NCBI GenBank assembly: GCA_965198915.1
Contig: CBDAQC010000002.1
Location: forward strand, 868,001-932,000
Length of the DNA stretch: 64,000 bases
Reading direction: 5' to 3'
From: BOG-908 sp965198915
GTDB lineage: Bacteria > Pseudomonadota > Alphaproteobacteria > Acetobacterales > Acetobacteraceae
Shown piece by piece: positions 33,884-42,221 of this stretch (its first letter is position 1; every line of letters begins with the position of its first letter). The notes below the pieces were generated by a model. The model worked only from the letters and a program-made list of their open reading frames with translations, was not told where the DNA came from and did not search any database. The position numbers were made by a program, and so were the translations under genes.

Positions 33884-34450
33884 GTGCGCGCTGTTGTGCC
33901 GGCGGTGATGGCCCTGGTTTTTGCGTGTGGGTTCGCGTTTGGGGAGGAGGTGCGGGTTACTGCGCCGGTCACCAACTTCGCGGCTGGGGCGCTGGGGGGG
34001 ATACGTACGGTGGTGCGTTACGCGGTGGCGCGGCCGGACAGGAGCGAGGTGGATTACCTGTTGCTGGGCGAGGCGTCCGGGGAGGGGGCGGCGCCGGAGG
34101 CGATACAGGTTGAGGGGGTGCATGGCGATCCGGCGGTGCTGGCCGATGTGGACGGGGCGGATTGCGTGCTGGCGCGGACGGCGTTCGTTCGGGTGGGCAA
34201 GGGGGCTGTGGTGATCTCGGCGGTTCGGGCGGACGGGGCGCAGCAGGTGCTGGGCGGGAGTTTGTCGGGGCCGGGGGCGATGGTGGTTCGGGTTTACCGG
34301 AGCAGGCCGGGCGGGGAGGCGGGGGAGTCGGCGCCGGTGTTCACCGAGGCGGCGGGGGCGGGGCGGACGAAGCCTGTGTGTTCGGCCGCCGAGGTGGGGC
34401 GGGTGGTTGGTGGTGCGGTGGCGGCGGTTTTTGACGACAGGCAGGATTAA
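33884..34450 (+). CDS. Secreted protein of unknown function downstream of DUF2778
   Basis: A 188-aa protein with a signal peptide (VRAVVPAVMALVFACGFAFG) and no known motif. It holds three regions of short beta-like sequence (TVVRYAVARPDRSEVDYLLL, TAFVRVGKGAVVISAVRADG, PGAMVVRVYRSRPGG) and two Cys (ADCVLAR, KPVCSAA) that may pair in the periplasm. GTG at 33884 is preceded by GGGGGA at good spacing. It lies 29 bp after the membrane-protein gene, so the three genes probably form one unit. Confidence 0.6.
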   Translation: MRAVVPAVMALVFACGFAFGEEVRVTAPVTNFAAGALGGIRTVVRYAVARPDRSEVDYLLLGEASGEGAAPEAIQVEGVHGDPAVLADVDGADCVLARTAFVRVGKGAVVISAVRADGAQQVLGGSLSGPGAMVVRVYRSRPGGEAGESAPVFTEAAGAGRTKPVCSAAEVGRVVGGAVAAVFDDRQD

Positions 34451-34533
34451 AGTAGTAGAGGTGATAACGATTGATCCGTTGTATAACGAAATGACACGTG
34501 CTGCGAAGCCAACGGTCGCTTCTGTCTTGCCGG

Positions 34534-34977
34534 TTACGGCTTAGGTTGAAGGCTGTCGACTGCCGCGCGTACTGAATCGTTACCGGACTGAACGTCTTTG
34601 TAGAAGGCGCTCCAATGCGGGCCACGCGCGACGAGAACGTAGATTGCGGCAAGAAGCGCGCCTAGTGCGCAGCAAAAGTATGATGCGCGGCCGGTCAGGG
34701 CATGGGTCGATACGGCGAGGATGCAGCCGCCCGCGAGGATTAGCAGCAAGGGTTTGCTTAGGGCGATGACGATGCGGTTATGCGTCATCAACAGGCCGCT
34801 CAGGACGGCGGCCATAAGGAGCACAGCGATGTAGATCAGGCTGCCTCGGGCGATGTTCAAACCGAAGATGACGGCGAGCGCGTCAGCAATCAGCGCCGTC
34901 GACGCGGCCAGCAGGATGCCGGCGATGCGGTTGTCCTTGCGCCATTTGAAGTATGCGGGTTCGGCTGTGCCGCTCAT
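34534..34977 (-). CDS. Four-segment membrane protein of unknown function
   Basis: A 147-aa inner-membrane protein. Hydrophobic stretches: GILLAASTALIADALAVIFG, LIYIAVLLMAAVLSGLLM, LLLILAGGCILAVST and YFCCALGALLAAIYVLV. A soluble C-terminal tail (FYKDVQSGNDSVRAAVDSLQ) follows. No family recognised. The ATG at 34977 overlaps the stop of the upstream 342-aa gene (ATGA); the two genes should be made together. Confidence 0.65.
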   Translation of the reverse strand: MSGTAEPAYFKWRKDNRIAGILLAASTALIADALAVIFGLNIARGSLIYIAVLLMAAVLSGLLMTHNRIVIALSKPLLLILAGGCILAVSTHALTGRASYFCCALGALLAAIYVLVARGPHWSAFYKDVQSGNDSVRAAVDSLQPKP

Positions 34978-36002
34978 CGGGGTGTTTTCAACATGGCAAC
35001 GGACACCGTGGCAACCTCGTTGGGTTCGTAACGCAAACGTTCGTCCAGAGTTCTTGGCGCGAGGATCGCGCCTTGGCCGGGTGTGACCGGGGCGGGATCA
35101 TCGGCGGACCGCTTTACTGCGCCGGCGCCTACGGCGACCTGGAGGTGGTTTACGACGCCGTTGTCATCGCGTTGGCTGCCGTAGATGCCGAACGCTGCCG
35201 CTGTAGCGTTAAGAATACGCACCTGCAGGTTTCGGGCGATTGTCTGCGCGTTTGCCGGCTCGAGGATTTCAAACAGCTTGCGCATGGTGAGCACCTTGTC
35301 GACGGAGACGTTTCCGCTGACTGTATCCGCCCAGGACACGCCGAGTTCACGGAGAACTTGCCTCGCCTTGAAGATGTCCATGCCGGCGAACACTATGCCG
35401 GCGAGGTTGACGGCGTCCGAAACGGTGTTGAATTTCTTGTAGGCGCTGTTTTCCGCCAGGGCGTCGGCCTTTTCCCGGTTGGTTACATACAGCGTCGAGT
35501 GGACCATGCTGCCGAGACATTGCGCGGTGGCGAGGCTTGCACCGGCGGACAGGTAGGTGGTTGCGACGACCGAGAGGCCGCCGGTGGCGCCGCTGGCACC
35601 AACGGATGCGATGGTTCCTACCCAGCCTGCGACGGCCAGGCTGCATGTCAGGGTGGTTGAGAAGAGTTCGGCGATCAGTTGGTGCGTTGCGGAGACGGAG
35701 GGGACTATTGGCGGTTCGGAGAGTTTCGGGCCGATATAGACGAGTGCCGTGGTTTGTTGTGGGTTGTTGGCGGCGCGGATGAAGGCGGACGCCCGGATGG
35801 GTGGGCCGTGCTTGGTCGCGCGGCCGACGACGCCGATCCGAAGGCCGCAATTCCTTATCTCAGGCAGGCGGTCGAGATTCTGGAGAATTTTTTGCGAGAG
35901 GTCGCCGCCGATGGCGAGGCTACCGACGACGCCGCTGCCGAAGGCCTGGTCGAGCCAGGTCGGCGCCGAGAGGTGGATGTTATCGTAAGGTGTTCTGGCC
36001 AT
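34974..36002 (-). CDS. Unknown protein (342 aa), possible effector-like partner
   Basis: Not assigned to a family. The centre has a hydrophobic, Gly-rich stretch (AGWVGTIASVGASGATGGLS) resembling membrane-insertion regions of colicin-like or polymorphic toxins; the rest is soluble, with RTPYDNIHLSAPTWLDQAFG at the start and DAVNLAGIVFAGMDIFKARQ in the second half. Paired, with start/stop overlap, with a four-segment membrane protein, an arrangement seen in effector-immunity pairs. Composition is less GC-rich than most neighbours. Function is a guess. Confidence 0.55.
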   Translation of the reverse strand: MARTPYDNIHLSAPTWLDQAFGSGVVGSLAIGGDLSQKILQNLDRLPEIRNCGLRIGVVGRATKHGPPIRASAFIRAANNPQQTTALVYIGPKLSEPPIVPSVSATHQLIAELFSTTLTCSLAVAGWVGTIASVGASGATGGLSVVATTYLSAGASLATAQCLGSMVHSTLYVTNREKADALAENSAYKKFNTVSDAVNLAGIVFAGMDIFKARQVLRELGVSWADTVSGNVSVDKVLTMRKLFEILEPANAQTIARNLQVRILNATAAAFGIYGSQRDDNGVVNHLQVAVGAGAVKRSADDPAPVTPGQGAILAPRTLDERLRYEPNEVATVSVAMLKTPR

Positions 36003-36110
36003 TGGGACTCCTGACGGGGCGATATTACACTACGCCCAGGAGGCGGACGATTGTTTTGACATTTTGAAAGCCGCAAAGGAATGCTTTTGGAACGGAGCCA
36101 GAGGTAGACG

Positions 36111-36172
36111 GAGTTTGGGGCCGACTGGTCCGACCGGGGTCAAGGGGAAGAGCTTTTAGTCTTGCCTCGAAC
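36111..36172. repeat. Family A repeat variant (left flank of the AT-rich island)
   Basis: TTTGGGGCCGACTGGTCCGA, then CCGGGGTCAAGGGGAAGAGC, followed by TTGCCTCGAACTTTCGGC. It shares the GGGGCCGACTGG and GGGGTCAAGGGG wording with the copy at 37.6 kb and not with the other copies. The rest of 36003-36297 holds only the hairpin described next. Confidence 0.75.
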
Positions 36173-36208
36173 TTTCGGCAGCCCGTGGTTTCGACGATCA
36201 GCCGAGTT

Positions 36209-36233
36209 GGTGGGGTGCAAAGGGCACCCCACC
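36209..36233. terminator. Perfect 10-bp hairpin (REP-like or terminator)
   Basis: GGTGGGGTGC, loop AAAGG, GCACCCCACC, then CTACGCTTGCTAAATTTTAA. The wording is like a hairpin seen in many proteobacterial intergenic regions. It stands 65 bp upstream of the AlbA_2-type gene and could insulate the island from outside transcription. Confidence 0.6.
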
Positions 36234-36297
36234 CTACGCTTGCTAAATTTTAACACAATCATTGACGCTGGCGTACAGTGCCGCTTGGGAGGTTGAG

Positions 36298-36864
36298 TTG
36301 GATACGGATGCTCTCGAGGCGATGCTCGATGGAGGTGAAGAGACTGACAGCTTGGAGTTCAAGGCGGCGATAAGCTGGGACCGAAATACATTGGTGCGGG
36401 ACATTCTCGCGATGGCAAATGTAATGGACGGCGGCCGTATCATCATCGGTGTTGAGGACAGTACATTCAAGCGTCAAGGCTTGACCTCAACGCAAGTGCA
36501 AACATACGACATTGATACAATGCGCGATGCCATTGCACCTTTCGCAGATCCGCGTGTAGTTTTCAGGCGAGAGGTGCTCACCGATCGTAACGGCCTAACT
36601 TACGTCGTTATCGAGGTAAGTCCGTTCGACGACCTTCCGGTAATCTGCCGCCGTGACGGTGCGGATGTGACTGCTGGGACGATATACTTTCGAACTCGCG
36701 CGCGCCGCCCACAAAGTGCTCGGGTCGACAATATTGCGGATATGCGTGACATTGTCGAACGTTCTGCAGTGCTTAGTTTGCGAAGACTCCGCCGACTCGG
36801 TTTCGATACGAACACTGGCGTTGACAATAGTTATGACTACAAATCGGAGTTGAAAGGCTTGTGA
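36298..36864 (+). CDS. AlbA_2 (Schlafen-type) domain protein in an AT-rich island
   Basis: A 188-aa protein with the AlbA_2/divergent AAA_4 domain: DSLEFKAAISWDRNTLVRDI, LAMANVMDGGRIIIGVEDST and YVVIEVSPFDDLPVICRRDG, then GTIYFRTRARRPQSA. Such domains bind nucleic acid or act as putative transcription regulators and also occur in Schlafen-like defence proteins. The start is TTG at 36298, decided by GGGAGG five bases upstream; a TTG at 36262 is open in frame but has no such site. Base composition is clearly poorer in G+C than the surroundings. Its stop overlaps the next gene (TGATG). Confidence 0.8.
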   Translation: MDTDALEAMLDGGEETDSLEFKAAISWDRNTLVRDILAMANVMDGGRIIIGVEDSTFKRQGLTSTQVQTYDIDTMRDAIAPFADPRVVFRREVLTDRNGLTYVVIEVSPFDDLPVICRRDGADVTAGTIYFRTRARRPQSARVDNIADMRDIVERSAVLSLRRLRRLGFDTNTGVDNSYDYKSELKGL

Positions 36865-37550
36865 TGAAAGAGGGGTTACTCGAAAGTATTCAGGGTATAG
36901 GGCATTGGAGAGTAAACTTGCGGCCGTTACAACCCTTGGCAGAAAAATTAAGTTTTAGTCGCTGTCTCGAAGAGGTTGATCGGGCGCGCGTTGAAATCCG
37001 TGGTTGGGATTACCCACATATTAACCGGCAGTCTGATGAATCCGGAGGGTCTTCCCGCTTAGAGGATTGCTACGAGAGCTGGTGCTCTTGGCATACGCAA
37101 CATGAGTTCTGGCGTATGTATAGAAGCGGACAATTTCTTTCTTATAAAGTCCTGAGCAGTGACCTTGGGCTTGAAGGAAGGACAACTCCTAACCTAGTTT
37201 TAGGTGTACAAGATACGATTTTTACTGTTACTGAATTCGTTGAGTTCACAATCCGTCTGATAAAAAACAGCGTTTATAAAAATGGGGCATTTGTAAATAT
37301 ACAGTTGAACAAAACTTTCAACCGCCGTCTTCAGGCCGGTCAGGGCAGAATGCCGTTTTTCGAGCCAAAATACACGGAAGCTCAGAATATCTGTCTTGAG
37401 CGGAATTTAATGCCAGATCAAGTGGACACCGGTGCCACCGAAGTCGCATGCTCAGTCCTACTTGAGCTATTTGATTACTTCGGATGGAACCCAAATCCTG
37501 CGCAGATACGGTTCGAACAGGAGAAGTTCTACCGACGCGAATGGTATTAA
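36864..37550 (+). CDS. Unknown partner of the AlbA_2 protein (228 aa)
   Basis: No family recognised. A soluble, aromatic-rich protein with VEIRGWDYPHIN, YESWCSWHTQHEFWRMYRSG, FTVTEFVEFTIRLIKNSVYK and a C-terminal LLELFDYFGWNPNPAQIRFE. Trp/His-rich stretches are compatible with a nucleic-acid enzyme or sensor. G+C is very low for this genome (16 of 60 bases at 37261-37320), strong evidence of transfer. The ATG at 36864 overlaps the AlbA_2 stop, so both genes form one translational unit. Confidence 0.75.
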   Translation: MKEGLLESIQGIGHWRVNLRPLQPLAEKLSFSRCLEEVDRARVEIRGWDYPHINRQSDESGGSSRLEDCYESWCSWHTQHEFWRMYRSGQFLSYKVLSSDLGLEGRTTPNLVLGVQDTIFTVTEFVEFTIRLIKNSVYKNGAFVNIQLNKTFNRRLQAGQGRMPFFEPKYTEAQNICLERNLMPDQVDTGATEVACSVLLELFDYFGWNPNPAQIRFEQEKFYRREWY

Positions 37551-37611
37551 GGTCGCAAAATCGGCAGTTCTTAGGTTCGGATTCCACATTTGGAGGTTAG
37601 CACTTCTCTAA

Positions 37612-37668
37612 ATGGGGTCTGGGGCCGACTGGCCCCAGCGGGGTCAAGGGGCAGAGCCCTTTGCCTTG
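37612..37668. repeat. Family A repeat variant (right flank of the AT-rich island)
   Basis: GGGTCTGGGGCCGACTGGCC, then CCAGCGGGGTCAAGGGGCAG and AGCCC, in the same orientation and variant as the copy at 36.1 kb. The helicase gene's 3' end begins 20 bp further on. Confidence 0.8.
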
Positions 37669-37688
37669 CCTTCTCCTCTTTGCCTTGC

Positions 37689-40109
37689 CTAGAACTTCCG
37701 CCCGCCGGTCGCCTCCATGATCAGCGCTTCCGTTTCCGCCAGCAGGGCGTCTTCGTCGAGCGCGGTGCGGACGGATTCTCGGCCGATGTCCAGCAGGACG
37801 GGGACGGCGAGGGGGGAGACGCGGTCGAGCACGCGGACGCGGATGCGGTTGGCGGCGCGTTCGAGGAGGAGCTGGAGGCGGGCGATGTCGGTGAGGCCTT
37901 GGGCGGCGTCGGCGCGGGTGGCGCGCAGGAGGACGTGGGTGGGCTGGTGGCGGCGCAGGACGTCGTAGATGAGATCCGTGTTGATGGTCACGTTGCGGCG
38001 GTTTCGGGTGGCGCCTGGCTGGTTGCGGTCTATGAGGCCGGCGATGGTGGCGACGTTGCGGAAGGTGCGGCGGAGCATGGAGGATTCGGCCATCCATTCT
38101 TCGAGGTCGTCGCCGAGCATGTCGGTGGCGAAGAGGTCTTCGATGTTCGTGGGTTCGTTGGCGGACCAGGTGGCGATGACGTAGTCCGTGCCGAGGAAGC
38201 CCAGGGGGGCGTGGCCCGCGCGTTCCATGCGGCGGGTGAGGAGCATGCCTAAGGTTTGGTGGGCTTGCTGGCCTTCGAAGGTGTAGGCGACCATGAACCA
38301 GCGGCCCTGGCGGGGGAAGATTTCGACGAGCAGGCCGTCGGGCGCCGGGGTTTCCGAGCGTTCCATTTGCAGGGCCAGCCACTCGCGGACGGGTTCGGGG
38401 TAGGCGTGCCAGGCGGCGGGGTTGTGGAGCATGGCGCGCACGCGGTCCGCGAGGTTGGTGGTGAGCGGCAGGCGGGCGCCGACATAGGTGGGGACCATGG
38501 GGGTTCCGGTGCCGCCGTCCGTGCATTCGAGCGTGAGCTCGTGCAGGCGGGTGAAGCGGAGGAGGCGGCCGGCGAAGATGAAGGTGTTGCCGGGGCGGAT
38601 GGTGTTGGCGAAGTATTCCTCGACCTCGCCGAGGATTTGGCCGCGGGGGCCGCCGAGGCGGACTTTGAGGAGGGGCGCTTCGGTGATGGTGCCCACGTTC
38701 ATGCGGGCCTGGCGGGCGGTGCGTTCGTTGCGGATGTGTACGCGGTCTTCGGCGTCCCGGAATAGTTTGCGGTAGCGATCATAGCTGGCGAGCGCGTAGC
38801 CGCCGTTTTCGACGAATTCCAGGGTGTCCGTGAAGTCCTGCTCGGTGAGGGCGGCGTAGGGGGCGGCGCGGCGGATTTCCGCCAGCATGTCCGTGGGGTG
38901 GTAGGGGGTGGCGGCGGCGGTGAGGAGGAGGTGCTGGGCGAGGACGTCCAGGCCGCCGGGGTGGGGCGGGTCACCGTCCAGTTCGTTTGCGGCGATGCCT
39001 TCGATGGCGGCCTGGCATTCGAGGACTTCGAAGCGGTTGGCCGGGACGAGGATGGCCTGGGAGGCTTCGTCCATGCGGTGGTTGGAGCGGCCGACGCGCT
39101 GGAGGAGGCGGGAGGTGCCTTTGGGGGCGCCGACCTGGATGACCTGGTCCACGCCGCCCCAGTCTATGCCGAGGTCCAGCGAGGAGGTGGCGACGACGGC
39201 GCGGAGCTCTCCGCGGGCCATGGCGGCTTCGACGCGGAGGCGCTGGGCGAGGTCCAGGCTGCCGTGGTGGAGGGCGATGGGGAGGGTGGCTTCGTTGAGG
39301 CGCCAGAGCTCCTGGAAGAGGAGTTCGGACTGGGCGCGGGTGTTGACGAAGACGATGGTGAGGCCGGCGGCGGCGATCTGGGCGAGGATGAGGCTGGCGG
39401 CGGCGAGGCCCATGCGGCCGGCCCAGGCGATGCGCTGTTCGGGGAGCATCATGCGGAGCGCGGGCGGCGTGCCGGGGGGCACGGTGATGGTGCGGGCGGT
39501 GGCGCCGGTGGCGACGTAGGCGTTCAGGGCTTGGGGGTGGGCGACGGTGGCGGACAGACCGGTGCGGCGGGCCTGGGGGGCGAGGGTGGCGAGGCGGGCG
39601 AGGCCCAGGGCTAGCTGGTCGCCACGTTTGGTGCCGGCGAGGGCATGGATTTCGTCGATGATGATGGTTTGCAGGTTGGCGAAGAAGGTTTGCGCGGTGG
39701 GCTGGGCGAGGAGGATGGCGAGGGATTCGGGGGTGGTCAGGAGGATGTCGGGCGGGGTTTCGCGCTGTTTCTGGCGGCGGGCGCTGGGGGTGTCACCGGT
39801 GCGGGTGTCTATGGTGATGGGCAGCGCCATGTCCGCGATGGGGGTGGTGAGGTTGCGGGCGATGTCGGCGGCCAGCGCTTTGAGGGGGGAGATGTAGAGT
39901 GTGTGGAGCGTGGGGGTGGGACGGGGCGTGGTGAGGGCGACGAGGGTGGGGAGGAAGCCGGAGAGGGTTTTGCCGCCGCCGGTGGGGGCGATGAGGAGGA
40001 TGTTCTCGCGGGCCTGGGCGGCGGCGAGGAGGGCGAGCTGGTGGGGACGGGGCGTCCAGGCGCGGGCGGCGAACCAGGCGGCGAAGGGTTCGGGCAGGGG
40101 GGTGGGCAT
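37689..40109 (-). CDS. Ligase-associated DEXH-box DNA helicase
   Basis: An 806-aa SF2 helicase of the Lhr family (ligase-associated DNA damage response type). Motif I APTGGGKTLSGFLP, motif II IIIDEIHALAGTKRGDQLAL, motif III GLSATVAHPQALNAY, motif IV VFVNTRAQSELLFQELWR, motif V VATSSLDLGIDWGGVDQVIQ and motif VI RLLQRVGRSNHRMDEAS are all seen, followed by the Lhr winged-helix/C-terminal core. The family works with the ATP-dependent ligase and MBL exonuclease found at 40.9-46.5 kb. The ATG at 40109 is the family start; the frame is open 226 codons further but non-coding. Confidence 0.95.
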   Translation of the reverse strand: MPTPLPEPFAAWFAARAWTPRPHQLALLAAAQARENILLIAPTGGGKTLSGFLPTLVALTTPRPTPTLHTLYISPLKALAADIARNLTTPIADMALPITIDTRTGDTPSARRQKQRETPPDILLTTPESLAILLAQPTAQTFFANLQTIIIDEIHALAGTKRGDQLALGLARLATLAPQARRTGLSATVAHPQALNAYVATGATARTITVPPGTPPALRMMLPEQRIAWAGRMGLAAASLILAQIAAAGLTIVFVNTRAQSELLFQELWRLNEATLPIALHHGSLDLAQRLRVEAAMARGELRAVVATSSLDLGIDWGGVDQVIQVGAPKGTSRLLQRVGRSNHRMDEASQAILVPANRFEVLECQAAIEGIAANELDGDPPHPGGLDVLAQHLLLTAAATPYHPTDMLAEIRRAAPYAALTEQDFTDTLEFVENGGYALASYDRYRKLFRDAEDRVHIRNERTARQARMNVGTITEAPLLKVRLGGPRGQILGEVEEYFANTIRPGNTFIFAGRLLRFTRLHELTLECTDGGTGTPMVPTYVGARLPLTTNLADRVRAMLHNPAAWHAYPEPVREWLALQMERSETPAPDGLLVEIFPRQGRWFMVAYTFEGQQAHQTLGMLLTRRMERAGHAPLGFLGTDYVIATWSANEPTNIEDLFATDMLGDDLEEWMAESSMLRRTFRNVATIAGLIDRNQPGATRNRRNVTINTDLIYDVLRRHQPTHVLLRATRADAAQGLTDIARLQLLLERAANRIRVRVLDRVSPLAVPVLLDIGRESVRTALDEDALLAETEALIMEATGGRKF

Positions 40110-40196
40110 GGGACGGATGAGGTGGCCTTGACCGGGGGAGGGAACGTGTTCAGGCGCGGCGTGGTGGGTGGCCGCGTGCGGCGCAATGTTGCGTCT

Positions 40197-40856
40197 ATGT
40201 GGCGCGGCGGGGATGTCTTGGCGAGGTGTGCAGGCGTGGGAGTTGGTTGGGGGAGCAATGCCGGCCTGATTGGGTTGCTGGCGGCAGGGCTGGCGTTTGG
40301 GGCAGCGGCGCGCGTTGCGGCCGCATCCGGACCGCACTCTGGCGGTCTGCCGGCGATGCTCGTGCGTGCGGCCCGCGTTGCGAAAGATGGCATTTCGGTT
40401 CGGGTTGCCTATCGGGATGGAACCGCCGCGGTAGTCCGGGTGCACGATGCCGACGCGCAATTCTTCGAGACGCCGCGACTTGCGGGTGACGGACAGACGT
40501 TGGGCTGGCGTGTTTTCACGCGGACGGCGATCGGGCGCGGGGACGCGTACGAGCTTGCCCTGGCATTGCGGGTGTTTCGGAAAGGCGTTGTGGATCAGGA
40601 GGTGGGGTGCTTGGAGACGGACGGGGGTTACCGGACAGTTCTCGACTGGCATTTCACGGCGGCTGCGGCGCAGGTGGTTGTCACGTGCAGTTCTGTGGGC
40701 GCGTTGGATGCCGGCGAGCGGCTGCTGTTTGACGTGGCCAGCGGTACGCAACTGGGCCAGGTGCGTGTTGGGTGCCGGGGTGACCACTGCAAGCTCGCCT
40801 GGCAGGCGGCGGCTGGGCGGCCGCCCGCGTGGGCGCGGGACTTACCGGAGCGATGA
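40197..40856 (+). CDS. Secreted protein of unknown function (219 aa)
   Basis: Hypothetical. Begins MWRGGDVLARCAGVGVGWGS, then a hydrophobic signal-like segment GLIGLLAAGLAFGAAARVAA. The mature part holds beta-rich stretches (GISVRVAYRDGTAAVVRVHD, YRTVLDWHFTAAAAQVVVTC, LLFDVASGTQLGQVRVGCRG) and three Cys that may pair (VGCLE, VTCSSV, RVGCRGDHC). It lies between the divergent helicase and the exonuclease gene, 19 bp before the latter, so they may be co-transcribed. Confidence 0.6.
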   Translation: MWRGGDVLARCAGVGVGWGSNAGLIGLLAAGLAFGAAARVAAASGPHSGGLPAMLVRAARVAKDGISVRVAYRDGTAAVVRVHDADAQFFETPRLAGDGQTLGWRVFTRTAIGRGDAYELALALRVFRKGVVDQEVGCLETDGGYRTVLDWHFTAAAAQVVVTCSSVGALDAGERLLFDVASGTQLGQVRVGCRGDHCKLAWQAAAGRPPAWARDLPER

Positions 40857-40875
40857 AGGATCATATCTCGACGTA

Positions 40876-41898
40876 ATGCCGCATCCTGACACCTGGCTTT
40901 GTGTTCGCCCCGAGGGGCTGTACTGCACACCGGGGGATTTCTACATCGATCCGTTGGTGGCGGTGGAGCGGGCGGTGATCACGCATGCGCATGCGGATCA
41001 TGCACGGCCGGGGCATCGGGCGGTGCTGGCGACGGCGGAGACGCTGGCGATTATAGACGTGCGTATGGGCGAGGGGCGGAGCGGGGAGAGCCAGCAGGTG
41101 CTGGCGCCTGGGGAGGTGGTGGGCGTGGGCGGCGTTCGGGTCTGGGTGCAGCCGGCGGGGCATGTGCTGGGCAGCGCGCAGGTGGCGATGGAGTATGAGG
41201 GCAGCCGGGCGGTGGTGAGCGGGGATTACAAGCGCGCCGCCGATCCGACCTGCGCGGGGTTCGTGCCGATTGCGTGTGATGTGTTCGTGACGGAGGCGAC
41301 GTTTGCGTTGCCTATCTTCGTGCATCCGCCGGCGATCGGCGAGGCGCGGAAGTTGATTGCGAGCGTGGCGCTGTTTCCGGAGCGCAGCCATGTTGTGGGG
41401 TGTTATGCGCTGGGGAAGGCGCAGCGGCTGATTGCGTTGTTGCGCGAGGCGGGGTGGGACGCGCCGATCTACCTGCATGGGGCGTTGATGCCGTTATGCG
41501 CGGTGTACGAGCGGCTGGGGGTGCGTTTGGGGGAGTTGCGGCCGGCGACGGGGGAGGCGCGCGAGAAGCTCGCGGGGGCTATTGTGCTGGCGCCGCCTTC
41601 GGCGATTGCGGACAGGTGGGCTCGGCGGTTGGCCGATCCGGTGACGTGCCTGGCGAGCGGGTGGATGACGGTGCGGCAGCGGGCGCGGGCGAAGGGGGTG
41701 GAGTTGCCGCTGGTGATTTCCGACCATGCGGACTGGCCGGAGTTGCTGCAGACGCTGGACGACGTGGGGGCGCCGGAGGTCTGGGTGACGCACGGGGCGG
41801 AGGACGCGTTGATCCATGCGATCGGGTTGAGCGGGCGAAGGGGGCGGGCGCTGCGGTTGCTGGGGTATGGGGACGCGGCGCTGGAGGATGCGGCTTAG
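40876..41898 (+). CDS. Ligase-associated DNA exonuclease (metallo-beta-lactamase fold)
   Basis: A 340-aa beta-CASP/metallo-beta-lactamase nuclease. The metal site HAHADHARPG, then AGHVLGSAQVAMEYEGSRAV, VVSGDY and the C-terminal ISDHADWPELL give the MBL and beta-CASP motifs. This family lies next to ATP-dependent ligase and DEXH helicase genes in many bacteria and is thought to trim ends in DNA repair. ATG at 40876 is chosen by similarity; the frame is open upstream inside another gene. Confidence 0.93.
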   Translation: MPHPDTWLCVRPEGLYCTPGDFYIDPLVAVERAVITHAHADHARPGHRAVLATAETLAIIDVRMGEGRSGESQQVLAPGEVVGVGGVRVWVQPAGHVLGSAQVAMEYEGSRAVVSGDYKRAADPTCAGFVPIACDVFVTEATFALPIFVHPPAIGEARKLIASVALFPERSHVVGCYALGKAQRLIALLREAGWDAPIYLHGALMPLCAVYERLGVRLGELRPATGEAREKLAGAIVLAPPSAIADRWARRLADPVTCLASGWMTVRQRARAKGVELPLVISDHADWPELLQTLDDVGAPEVWVTHGAEDALIHAIGLSGRRGRALRLLGYGDAALEDAA

Positions 41899-42221
41899 TG
41901 TCTATTGGCGCACGCGCTAGGGCGGACGGCTGATTCCTGATAGCGGGTTCAGGCTGCGTTTCGGGCATGTCTTGCGGGGATAGTAAGCTGTGGGATTTGC
42001 TCGGGCGTGCGGGATTTCGAAAATGTTGATTTTTGGAAGCGCGCTCTTCTTTTGCAACGAGCCTTGGCGACGTCATGACCAGCCCCAAGGCCGACAACGT
42101 CGAACGCCCTGCCCCCAGGATTACCCTTGATACAGATCGAAGTCTCAAGTGATTGGCAAAACGCCAAAGCCCGCTTGGCGGCTGTGCCAAGCAGGCTGGA
42201 GCGATCAGACGGCTGTGCCGG
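41899..42221. other. Intergenic junction between exonuclease and SDR genes
   Basis: A 323-bp space with no gene found. It includes a relatively AT-rich stretch (41975-42050) with no hairpin or known repeat. It marks the edge of the SDR/cupin/LysR segment that splits the ligase-associated genes. Confidence 0.4.

Noticed and set aside
3158..37668. Insertion sequences as the source of family A and B repeats
   Set aside because: No transposase gene is present in the window, and no target duplications could be established at any copy.
37597..38526. 309-codon Arg/Pro/His-rich frame inside the helicase gene
   Set aside because: Another frame of the helicase coding strand; extreme composition and no start signal.
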